Of a DNA stretch of 64,000 bases, positions 1 to 9,245 are shown piece after piece. The notes beneath the pieces were generated by a model that was not told where the DNA came from, did no database searches, and saw only the letters and a list, made by a program, of their open reading frames with translations. The position numbers and the translations under genes are program-made. Positions within the stretch are counted from its first letter, which is position 1. Every line of letters begins with the position of its first letter. The DNA lies in contig CM058236.1 in the NCBI GenBank assembly GCA_030180135.1, forward strand, positions 7,337,357-7,401,356. Direction: 5' to 3'. The DNA comes from Orychophragmus violaceus. Its lineage: Eukaryota > Streptophyta > Magnoliopsida > Brassicales > Brassicaceae.

Positions 1-57
1 ATGTTGAAGCTTCTACTGAAACATAAGGTTTAATGCTTTGAGGAGGCTGTTGGGCAT
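1..57. other. Unassigned flank of element LTR-A
   Basis: This short segment ends in GGCAT, the target-site duplication of the element that follows. With the element removed it would continue into 5187-5450. I see no recognisable coding sequence in it. Confidence 0.5.
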
Positions 58-1230
58 TGATATATCATGGTTTTTACCCATTTTATACCATGATATAAAT
101 GTGTTTTTAGTGTCTTTTGTGTTCTTTTAGAGTCTTTTACAGGTTTAATCAGGTTTGGAGCTTATTTGAAGATTCTGGGAGCTTTTGGAGTTATTTGGCA
201 GCTTATATGGATTTCACAGAGTTCACTGGGTCCGTTTTTACACTGTGTCGATCGACACAACTTCTGTGTCGGTCGACACCACTACAGGACGAAATTCCTG
301 CGCCCAAAAATCTGCACTTTGGAGAAATTACAGTTTTTGCCCAGAAACTTTCCAGACTTGCAAAAAGGCCCCAGCCGACTTTAGACCATTATATAAGAGT
401 TTTTAAGCCATTGTTTAGGCTAGGCTTTACTTAAGTTTTATTTTATTTCAGAGAGCCTTAGGGGCTGATCCTGTTCTCGAGAGAGAGAGGATTTCGAACC
501 CCTGTTGATTATTCTGTTTAATGATATTTGGTTTTCTACTTATGATATTTTCTGTCTCGATGAACATGTCTGAGTAGTTTACCTGTTAGGTTGAAGGATT
601 CTCATTAGGGATTTCATGGAACTATAGTTTAAATCAATCTGTAGGGATTCATATCTGCTAGTTCTTTGTTTAGGTTGTTCTTAATGCTTAATCTGAAGTA
701 GCTAATCAGAATTATGATGTTAGGTTGATTGATACAACGAGAGTTGGTTAATCAGCTAGAAAGAACCTAGATGAGCAATTTGATCTACTCGCAAAGAGAT
801 TTGGTTTAGGGGAATTGTGAACATATCAAACCTGATCATTAATGCTAGTTTAATCTGTTAGTAATTGCAAAGAGATTTGGATTGCTGCACTTAGACTTAG
901 AGAATTCTCGCAACGAGAGTTGGTGAATTCTATATCCGTGTTTGAGTTCTAGAACAGTTATTGATTAGATCCTGATTGATTGATTGCTTGTGTTCCTGAT
1001 TTCCTGAGAACTCCTGAAACCTAACGCTTCGCTTCCTTGCTTATAGACTCGCCTGATTTACTTTTCTGCTTCGCTTTTTAGTTTCTCATCATATTTACTT
1101 TCTCCTAGTTTAATCTTTTCTGTTCTTAATCTATCGTTGACCGGAGTCCCTGTGGATTCGATACCCTAAGTACTACAACTACATCACTGTGCACTTGCAG
1201 TTAGAATAGGGATTAAAACTAGACCTATCA
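58..1230 (+). repeat. 5' LTR of element LTR-A
   Basis: This 1173-bp LTR runs TG...CA and matches 4014-5181 at an offset of 3956. A TATATAA box lies near 390-396. Two quasi-palindromes, 245-258 and 266-279, with centres 21 bp apart, lie about 110-145 bp upstream of that box, that is in the U3 promoter region. Short ORFs within the LTR occur in both copies and are not supported as genes. Confidence 0.93.
245..279. promoter_or_regulatory. Paired CGATCG/CGGTCG quasi-palindromes in the LTR-A promoter
   Basis: GTGTCGATCGACAC (245-258; the 16-mer 244-259 is a perfect palindrome) is followed by GTGTCGGTCGACAC (266-279). Their centres, 251.5 and 272.5, are 21 bp apart. The same pair recurs in the 3' LTR at 4201-4235. 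A TATA-like box follows near 390. Function is inferred only from position and from recurrence of the arrangement in unrelated elements in this window. Confidence 0.7.
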
Positions 1231-1236
1231 AGTTTT

Positions 1237-1254
1237 TGGCGCCGTTGCCGGGGA
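1237..1254 (+). other. Primer binding site, tRNA-Asp type
   Basis: TGGCGCCGTTGCCGGGGA lies 6 bp after the 5' LTR and is complementary to the 3' end of plant tRNA-Asp(GUC), the usual primer of Athila-type elements. The same 18 bases occur on the minus strand at 28973-28990 in the related element. Confidence 0.88.
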
Positions 1255-1468
1255 CTCTTTTGAGTCCTCGATAGATTTGAACTTAGGGTTTAGACTAGGT
1301 TTTTTGTTTTTTGTTTTTGTTACTAATTTTTTTTCTCTGTTCTCGCGTTTCAGGTACGCCTGAATCGCCCTGCAACGATCGACACGGTCCTGTGTGTCGA
1401 TCGTCACATCATCGCGCTTGCATCGATCGACGCTTCTACTGCATCGATCGACACATATCGTAAGGAAG

Positions 1469-2680
1469 ATGTATGATTTCTTCAGTCCAGGGATTGACAG
1501 TTCACAGATAGCCGAGTTGAAGAGTAAAGCCGACTATCTGCATAGTCTTATACTTGAAAAGTATGGGCAAGAACCTCCTGCAGCCACTGCTTTTGAGACT
1601 AGGATGGAAACTATGATGGAGCAGTTACTGGAAAGACAGGAAGAGGTGAATAACAGGTATGAATAACAGGTACCTCCTGCAGCTAATGCTTATGAGAGAA
1701 AGATGGAAGCCATGATGGAGCAGCTGCTAGAGAATCAGACCAAGTTTGCTGTGGACTTCGACAGGAAACTGGAAGCTATACATGAAAATCTGAGTGGGAA
1801 GCTTGCATACTTGAGCACACATTTGAAGAAGCTAGATGTCCAAGTTCAGCAGACAGCTGGAGCAATACAAAGGCAAAATGAAGCTAGGAAAGCTGAACAG
1901 TACAAATCCATCAAAGCTGTGACCTTAGGGGATGAGATTGAGTTGCTAGGTGAAGAAGAGAGCATAATCTCGGATTTTCTGGATGAATATTGTCTGCCTG
2001 ATACATGCATCGATCGACACCCCCTATGTGTCGGTCGACACGCCGTTCTGACGGCAATTTCGAGTTCTTTCGAGAAACAGAATCGCCTTGCATCGATCGA
2101 CACACATCATGCAACGATCGACACAGAACGCAAACATGTCCAGAAACCTGCAACAATACCAGAACAAGTTTATAAGCCCCATGTGCCATATCCTAAGGTT
2201 CCTAAACCTTCCAAACAAGAGCTAAAAGTGGTTGACTGCATAAAAGTGATGGATAAGAAGGTGAATAAAACACCACCAGTTGGAACTTCGCGAGTTCATG
2301 CAAAGAAGATGATCTCCACTGATGGTCATCTGAAAGAAGAAGTTCAGATTGGTGGAACTACAGTATCTGATAGTGGAAAGAAGAAGATGGCGGTCCCTCT
2401 TGAACCTGCTCTAACATCTTCAGTACCTGCAACTGCTCATAAGCAGAAAGTCCCAAACATCAGATCTGCATCAAAGGTAAGGTACAAATCACCTAAGCTT
2501 AAACCTTCTGATCACATTGTTTTGAATGCAGGAAAACGCAGTAGACCGCCCAAGCTTCGCTCCCGCCCTGATTCTGATTTATCTTTCCTTGGGAAGCCTC
2601 ATGATCATAATGCCTATACACCTCCTTGGATGAAGAGATACTTACAGAGACACTCAAAGTCTCTGTTGAAACCGCCATGA
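1469..2680 (+). pseudogene. Decayed gag remnant of LTR-A
   Basis: The frame opens at ATG 1469, is broken by TAA at 1664-1666, and continues in the same frame to 2680 (long open part 1703-2680, 325 aa). It matches the C-terminal half of the 854-aa gag-protease of the related element: the MEAMMEQLLE coiled-coil region, a Lys/Pro-rich linker and a C-terminal PPWMKR tail. The Retrotrans_gag core and protease are missing. The coiled-coil unit is duplicated in tandem with a 99-bp period (copies beginning near 1574 and 1673), and a 13-bp tandem repeat sits at 1647-1672 beside the stop. Four quasi-palindromes are embedded in frame near 2007-2125. It may still yield a coiled-coil protein from 1703, but retrotransposition functions are absent. 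Confidence 0.75.
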
Positions 2681-4013
2681 ATCAAATCTCTTCCAATAGT
2701 CAAGCTAATGACTAAAAACAAGCGCTGAGTGGGAGGCAACCCACTGTTAGGTTTGATTTTGTTTTCATTTTTCGTTTTTGTTTTGCTATTTTGATTTTTC
2801 TGTTTAAGTGTGTTCAGAGGCGAGAGAAACAGGAATAATCGCATTGCATCGATCGACACACATTGTGCATCGGTCGATGCAGTCGCGATTTACGGTTTAA
2901 CAAAATGATTGCGGTTCAGACACCGGTTATCTCAATAACCGCGAGCATATTCGCCTTGCATCGATCGACACCCTTGTGGCATCGATCGACACAGGGCGAC
3001 GAAAGGTAAGTAATCTGCAACTTTTCGGTTTGTTCTTCAATTTGATTATTTCTTTCACCGAGCTCATGCTTTGATTACACTGGGGACAGTGTAGTTTAAG
3101 TGTGGGGGAGGAGCTACTGACGCACACTTTTGTTTTCTTAGTTTTTCAAAATTGTTTTATTGAGTCAAAATTTGTATGAAACTATGATTTTTCGAGGAAA
3201 CTTTTCGCTTGAACAGGAACTAAGTGACCATTGGACAGACTTGTAGAGCCTCTATGACTGTTAGAAAACTCAGATACGGATCAACCTACTGAGAACACCC
3301 ATATCACTTCAGGTATCAGAGGATCCTTTACTGACTTCACCTTAATACTGACTTTAATTTTTCTCACCTAAGGGCTTGGTATGCTTTATGTCGGACTCCC
3401 TTGTTGGTTCTGACACAGCCTGTAAACCTGTCCTATTTAGTCCCCTTCTCCCCTTCTGTAAAGTAAAAAAAAAAATAATAATAATAAACTGAGGATGAGT
3501 TAGTAACTCCGAAGTGGTCATGGGAATAGTAGCAAACACTATTATCTCTCATGTGATCCATGGAATGTGTCCAAAGTACACCCCATAACGGGAAGAACAC
3601 TGATAAAAAAAATAAAATGATACCCAGTGGGGAAAAATCAGTTGTTAAAGAAGGGAAAGAGAAGAAAGGGACTAGAGAAAGATAGTATGGTGGTCTAGAG
3701 CTGGCAAGGTAAGAATCCATGTGCCTTTAGATCGATACTCCTTAGGTGAGACCGCACTTAAATACTTGCAGAAGTCAGTAGGGAGAATTTGAATGCTTGA
3801 ATGTGATTGTGGAGTTTACTTGGGACAGTTGCTAAGTGTGGGGGAAGTATATTGTGGTCTTGAGATCTGTAGGAAAGTTATCAGTGGTTTACTAAGTGAA
3901 TGTGATTGTGAAAGTTCCTAAGACGAAATGAGTTTCTGTGTTTTCAAACCTCTTTTCTTATGCTTTGGTTCTTTACTTGCTTGAGGACAAGCAAGAGCTA
4001 AGTGTGGGGGAGT
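2681..4013 (+). other. Noncoding 3' region of LTR-A with hairpin and repeated polypurine tracts
   Basis: A hairpin GTGGGAGGCAACCCAC occurs at 2729-2744, about 50 bp after the gag stop. Two palindrome pairs follow (centres 2852.5/2873.5 and 2964.5/2985.5, both 21 bp). The polypurine core AAGTGTGGGGGA occurs three times, near 3098-3110, 3834-3846 and 4000-4012. The last copy abuts the 3' LTR and is the expected plus-strand primer. No coding sequence is visible; an antisense frame here is open only because of shared pyrimidine-rich DNA. Confidence 0.75.
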
Positions 4014-5181
4014 TGATATATCATGGTTTTTACCCATTTTATACCATGATATAAATGTGTTTTTAGTGTCTTTTGTGTTCTTTTAGAGTCTTTTACAGGT
4101 TTAATCAGGTTTGGAGCTTATTTGAAGATTCTGGGAGCTTTTGGAGTTATTTGGCAGCTTATATGGATTTCACAGAGTTCACTGGGTCCGTTTTTACACT
4201 GTGTCGATCGACACAACTTCTGTGTCGGTCGACACCACTACAGGACGAAATTCCTGCGCCCAAAAATCTGCACTTTGGAGAAATTACAGTTTTTGCCCAG
4301 AAACTTTCCAGACTTGCAAAAAGGCCCCAGCCGACTTTAGACCATTATATAAGAGTTTTTAAGCCATTGTTTAGGCTAGGCTTTACTTAAGTTTTATTTT
4401 ATTTCAGAGAGCCTTAGGGGCTGATCCTGTTCTCGAGAGAGAGAGGATTTCGAACCCCTGTTGATTATTCTGTTTAATGATATTTGGTTTTCTACTTATG
4501 ATATTTTCTGTCTCGATGAACATGTCTGAGTAGTTTACCTGTTAGGTTGAAGGATTCTCATTAGGGATTTCATGGAACTATAGTTTAAATAAATCTGTAG
4601 GGATTCATATCTGCTAGTTCTTTGTTTAGGTTGTTCTTAATGCTTAATCTGAAGTAGCTAATCAGAATTATGATGTTAGGTTGATTGATACAACGAGAGT
4701 TGGTTAATCAGCTAGAAAGAACCTAGATGAGCAATTTGATCTACTCGCAAAGAGATTTGGTTTAGGGGAATTGTGAACATATCAAACCTGATCATTAATG
4801 CTAGTTTAATCTGTTAGTAATTGCAAAGAGATTTGGATTGCTGCACTTAGACTTAGAGAATTCTCGCAACGAGAGTTGGTGAATTCTATATCCGTGTTTG
4901 AGTTCTAGAACAGTTATTGATTAGATCCTGATTGATTGATTGCTTGTGTTCCTGATTTCCTGAGAACTCCTGAAACCTAACGCTTCGCTTCCTTGCTTAC
5001 AGACTCGCCTGATTTACTTTTCTGCTTCGCTTTTTAGTTTCTCATCATATTTACTTTCTCCTAATCTTTTCTGTTCTTAATCTATCGTTGACCGGAGTCC
5101 CTGTGGATTCGATACCCTAAGTACTACAACTACATCACTGTGCACTTGCAGTTAGAATAGGGATTAAAACTAGACCTATCA
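4014..5181 (+). repeat. 3' LTR of element LTR-A
   Basis: This 1168-bp copy of the 5' LTR is 5 bp shorter because of one small indel (near position 5061, relative to 1106-1117 in the 5' copy). GGCAT, the target duplication, follows directly. Confidence 0.93.
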
Positions 5182-5186
5182 GGCAT

Positions 5187-5450
5187 GTGCGAAATCACGT
5201 GTGTTCTTATAATTGGAAAATCTGTAGAAGAGAAGAAACCTAAGGACTTCCATTTTGCAAAATCGATTGTTTGAAGAATTTTTGGGTCTTATCATTAGGA
5301 TTTTTGATGAAGAAAATGAATCTAAGTCTGAAGCTACAACTTATAATCAGTGACAAGTTGTTAATCTATTGGAAGAGCTGCAGGAATTCACTGGGTGTGG
5401 ATGTTGTAAGCTGAAAAAATGTTTAAGAAGGGTATCAAAAGCTTCAGATC
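5187..5450. other. Unassigned sequence between LTR-A and the CACTA element
   Basis: This is the pre-insertion flank of LTR-A, ending in ATC, the 3-bp target duplication of the CACTA element. Short broken frames are present. I recognise no gene. Confidence 0.4.
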
Positions 5451-5869
5451 CACTACAAGAAAACATGTTTTTTGCGACTAGAAGTTGTGACTGAATTTAC
5501 AGTCGCTAAATTTTGCGACTACCTAGCGACTAAGTTGCGACTGATTTTGCGACTAATAGGGAAAAGTCACTCTTTAGTCGCTAAATTGCGACGACGACTT
5601 ATACGTCATTATATAGTCGCTAAATAGCGACTAAATTTGGCGGGTCGCTAAACCGTTTCTCTTTTAGTCACAAAAACGGTATAAAACCACGTTTCTATTG
5701 TGCCGAGTCTATTGTACCTAATTTGTAACTAGTTTTTGCGAAACAGTCGCAAAATAGTCGTAAAATTTTCTATATATATAAAAATCGGCTCCACTTCTCC
5801 TCACCCACACAAACAACAAAGATAGACGAAAATGTTGAGACAAAATCCTAAATCTACTGTTTTCAAACA

Positions 5870-6440
5870 TTAACATACAAACCTTAAACATTACCATTCA
5901 AACCCTATACCCTAAACCCTAAACAAACCCTAAAACTCTAAATTATAAACAAAAATCTATAACTAAAACTCTAATTACTATATAATATATAAAATTAAAT
6001 ACAATATTTAAAATCTTAAACATTACCCTTCAATACCTATACCCTACACCCTAAATAAACCCTAAAACTCTAAATTATAAACAAAATTCTAATAACTAAA
6101 ACTCTAATTACTATATAATATATAAAATTAAGTATAACACTTAAAACCTTAAACATTACCCTTCAAACCCTAAATAAACCCTAAAACTCTAAATTATAAA
6201 CAAAATCTAATAAATAAAACCCCAATTACTATATAACATATAAAATTAAGTATAAAACTTAAAATTTTAAACATTACCCTTCAAACTCTATACCCTGAAC
6301 CCTAAATAAATCCTAAAACTAAATTATAAACAAAAAACTAATAACTAAAACTTCAATGGCTAAAATATATATTAAATTAAGATAAAACACTTATAACTTT
6401 AAACATTACCCTTCAAACCCTATACCCTAAACCTTAAACT
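5870..6440. repeat. Telomere-like tandem array, period about 118-133 bp
   Basis: Five degenerate units each begin with TTAAACATTACC (5884, 6016, 6149, 6267, 6399; spacings 132, 133, 118, 132) followed by CCCTAAA-type motifs. The short CCCTAAA runs resemble the plant telomere repeat but lie inside a longer AT-rich unit, so this is an internal minisatellite of the transposon and not an interstitial telomere. Confidence 0.8.
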
Positions 6441-7379
6441 CTTAATCACAAACACTAGTAAACTAAAAAGTCTTATATTATTTTTTAAAAATAAAATCTA
6501 CTAATATAATAAACTAAAAAGTATTTATCAATAATTTAAGTATTGTATATATTCATAAATAAAATTTTAAAACTAAATAATAATGTAAAATAAGATTATA
6601 ATCTTTTTATTATTTTCTAAATCATTTTACTTTTATATATTTCATTTTTATTATTTTAAATCATTTTAAAAATTTAACACTTTTAAAAGTTTTATCTATT
6701 ATTTTTTTAAATTTACCATTTTTAAATTTTCGTTTTAGAAATTTCTATTAATTTTAAACTATTTTCTGATTATTATATATTAAGTATACCTAAAAATAAA
6801 TTAATTTAAATTTTAAACTTTTTAAAATTTTTTTTACTTTTTATACTTTTATATTTGAAACTAAAAAAAATATTATTAACCATTTTTTCTATTTTTATGC
6901 AATTTTTTATTATTATATATTAATTATATTTTTAAAAGTTTCTATTGGCTAGAAGTCTAGCACAAGGATCAAGGTTTTGGACCGTTGATTAAAATATATC
7001 AACGGTCAGATTAGTTTCAGTAAGCACACAGATTTTCATTTTTAAGTCGTTAGATCTTTCTAGTTTACATTTCAACCGTTGGATCTATTAACCTAAATAA
7101 TTAACAATGTCTCTCTTCTCTTCTCACGTACTCAACCTCTCGCTGCCGTATCATCATTCTTCTTCATTTTTTTTTTGTATCAGATTGATTAAGGAGAAGA
7201 GGAATGTAACGAAAGACTAAGAGGAATATGACCCCTTCTTCCTTATGCCCGAGTCGTACCCATCGTTCCCTTCTTCAATTTTTTTTTTTGGTTGTATCAT
7301 AAGAACTTGAAAGAACATATATGAAGGTTGCAGAGAAGACATGAATCAAAGTGTGAGAGAGAGACAGAGCCGAATCGAG

Positions 7380-7640
7380 TAGAGGAGGAGCCGTCAGATG
7401 TCATCCAATCGCCGGATCCGGCGATGTTCCGCTCCCTGCTCGTACCACCGCTCTTGTAATGTCGCCGGATTGTGTTCCTATAGACCTCCGAAGATGACGA
7501 CGACACCTAGGCAGAAGAAGCAAATTCCGTTGGCCTTCTTACACCGATCTCGTCACCGGATCCGCGAGATGAAGACGACGGTGGTGGTCGTCACCGGAGC
7601 CGCATGATGAAGACGATGGTGGTGGTCGTCACCGGAGCGG
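7380..7640. other. GC-richer island inside the CACTA element, possible captured fragment
   Basis: In contrast to the AT-rich surroundings this stretch is rich in GATGACGACG and GTCACCGGA-type sequence. It contains a 38-bp tandem duplication (starts at 7569 and 7607). Short frames are open on both strands (7297-7506 minus, 7398-7607 plus), neither recognisable. It could be a captured host-gene 5' fragment; a homology search would be needed to say from what. Confidence 0.35.
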
Positions 7641-8102
7641 AGGATAATTTCGTATTATGCGTTTTATATTTTTGTTTTTGTTTTTAGTTATTGTATTTTT
7701 TATTTAATTTTATTATATTTTAGTAAAATTTGTTAATTAGTTTTGTTTATAGATTAGTATATTAATTAATATTTAATTATAATCTAATTAGTAAATATCA
7801 AAATTAATATTATTTATATTATTATTATTAGTCGCTAATTAGTCGCTAAAATAACAACATATCAGTTGCAAATTAGTCGTTCATTAGTCGCTAAATTTAG
7901 CGACTTAATATCGACTAATTATAACAAATATATATAGTCGCTATATAGTCGCAATTTAGTGACTAATATAGCGATTAATAGAATTAGCGACCACCGATTC
8001 CCGACTAATACAATTAGTCGCTATTAGGTCACAAAATATAATATAGCGACTGATTTGCAACTATTTACGCAATCGCAAAAAGCCTATTTTCTTGTAGTGA
8101 TC

Positions 8103-8653
8103 GAAGACCTTGTTCCTAGTTTGTGATTCTAAAATCGAATTTGAAGGTGGTTATGTTAGAAGATATCACAATTTGGGTTAGATTAAGATTTCAGAATCAG
8201 AGGTGAGGGTGTGATTCACATTTTGAAAAACATTTCCTCAATTTCCATTGCAAGTGCAAAGTCTTACGAAAGTATTTGTCAAGCTTCAAGGAAAATGTTA
8301 TGTCTCCGGTTTGGCTTTTTCTTCTACGTGTTCCTTGGCTACATACATCGGATTGTATCTCTGAAAGTTTTTCTGGATACTTGAAGTGAGATCTTTCCAA
8401 AGATGTAAAGAAGGGTGTCTGGATCCTTGTATTTTGATGAACAATTTCTCCCAAAGTTGGCATGTTCACAAGTTTGTATCTTCCAGGATCTATCTTGGTG
8501 AATTAGCCACAACTTTTAGACCGTAATCCCAAATCGTGATCTGTTTTTTCCTGTTGGTTCATATGACTGTTGCTGATTTGTTCACCAAGTTCGATATTTT
8601 TTCTGGGTTAATTTTCTACTTCTTTGTTGTTTTGAAGTCATGAAGACGAAAGA
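8103..8653. other. Unassigned sequence between the CACTA and Tat elements
   Basis: About 550 bp of moderately AT-rich DNA without a convincing gene. A 90-codon minus frame (8197-8469) has no recognisable motif. It should be the continuation of the flank at 5187-5450. Confidence 0.35.
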
Positions 8654-9200
8654 TGTTGGAGTCAAGTTTAGCACTTTCCTAAAAAGGCCTATTCATGAGT
8701 ATAGGTCGGTCCATCAATGGAAAGTCGGTAAAAGGCCCAAGGCGGTAAAACTTAGGTTAAACCGGACTTAGGGCAACCGGCTTACATTAGGGTTTTGGAG
8801 GGTGTTCGATCAAGAGGACCAAGGCGGCTCGACGACATCAATAATATGGAAATATTCCATATCTCGGTAGAATCGGGATAATAGGGAATATTCGTGATTA
8901 TCTCTTATTTTCCTTTTATTTTAGACCGACTTGTAATCCTATAAAAGGGAGCACAAATATTCAATGAAGGATACGCTTTTCTTATTTGTTTTTGGCCTGA
9001 GAGATTTTTAGAGTTAATTTGACCTAAGTATCTTTCCGGCGACTTTACAATCATTCTTTACCGACTTCCACCTCGGAAACGTCGGCTCATAAACCCTAGT
9101 TTCCTAATCCTAGCCGAGTTCATTAATTCTTCTTTTAGAATCCCTAATTTCAAACCTAAAACTCTTGCTATCTTTAGATAGACCGAGTTAAGATCTTACA
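8654..9200 (+). repeat. 5' LTR of the Tat element (left edge tentative)
   Basis: The right edge is firm: ...TTACA ends 2 bp before the primer site. The left edge at TGTTGG is inferred. A TATAAAAG box at 8940-8947 lies 250 bp before the end, suitable for an LTR promoter. No paired CGATCG palindromes are seen. Confidence 0.6.
8940..8947 (+). promoter_or_regulatory. TATA box in the Tat LTR
   Basis: TATAAAAG in an otherwise mixed-composition LTR, at a position compatible with transcription starting about 30 bp downstream and running into gag-pol. Confidence 0.6.
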
Positions 9201-9202
9201 AT

Positions 9203-9220
9203 TGGCGCCGACTGTGGGGA
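9203..9220 (+). other. Primer binding site of the Tat element
   Basis: TGGCGCCGACTGTGGGGA starts 2 bp after the LTR. It has the TGGCGCC start typical of Tat elements but differs from the tRNA-Asp site of the Athila-like elements in the window. I do not assign the tRNA with certainty. Confidence 0.75.
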
Positions 9221-9245
9221 TTTCTAAAAGAAATTTCTGAACAGG

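Larger units (their letters stand above)
58..5181 (+). mobile_element. Complete non-autonomous Athila-like LTR retrotransposon (LTR-A)
   Basis: The element is bounded by two direct LTRs (58-1230 and 4014-5181, both TGATAT...CTATCA) and flanked by perfect 5-bp duplications GGCAT at 53-57 and 5182-5186. A tRNA-Asp-type primer site follows the 5' LTR and a purine-rich tract precedes the 3' LTR. The interior of about 2.8 kb holds only a decayed gag remnant; no reverse transcriptase, RNase H or integrase can be seen. By eye the LTRs differ by two substitutions and one 5-bp indel, so insertion is recent. LTR, gag tail and 3' region resemble the minus-strand element at 23605-30194, of which this looks like an internally deleted relative. 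Mobilisation must have been in trans. Confidence 0.95.
5451..8099. mobile_element. Non-autonomous CACTA (En/Spm-type) DNA transposon
   Basis: The termini are CACTACAAGAAAA at 5451 and its inverse TTTTCTTGTAGTG ending at 8099, extended by an imperfect inverted repeat reaching TTTTTGCGA. The target duplication is ATC on both sides (5448-5450, 8100-8102), the 3-bp size expected for CACTA. Both subterminal zones (about 5480-5770 and 7830-8060) are packed with GCGACTA/TAGTCGC repeats in both orientations, the layout of transposase-binding sites in this superfamily. No transposase frame exists in the 2649 bp. The middle holds a telomere-like tandem array, a very AT-rich stretch (about 6440-6950) and a GC-richer island near 7380-7640. 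Confidence 0.92.

Noticed and set aside
117..434. Duplicate 105-codon frames at 117-434 and 4073-4390 as genes
   Set aside because: They are identical because they lie in the two LTRs, cross the palindromes and the TATA box, and have no domain.
245..1453. Regularly spaced palindromes read as a CRISPR array
   Set aside because: Plant DNA; spacing is about 21 bp centre to centre with no unique spacers of uniform length and no cas genes.
5884..6440. Interstitial telomere
   Set aside because: CCCTAAA motifs occur only as part of a 118-133-bp AT-rich unit inside a CACTA element with intact ends.
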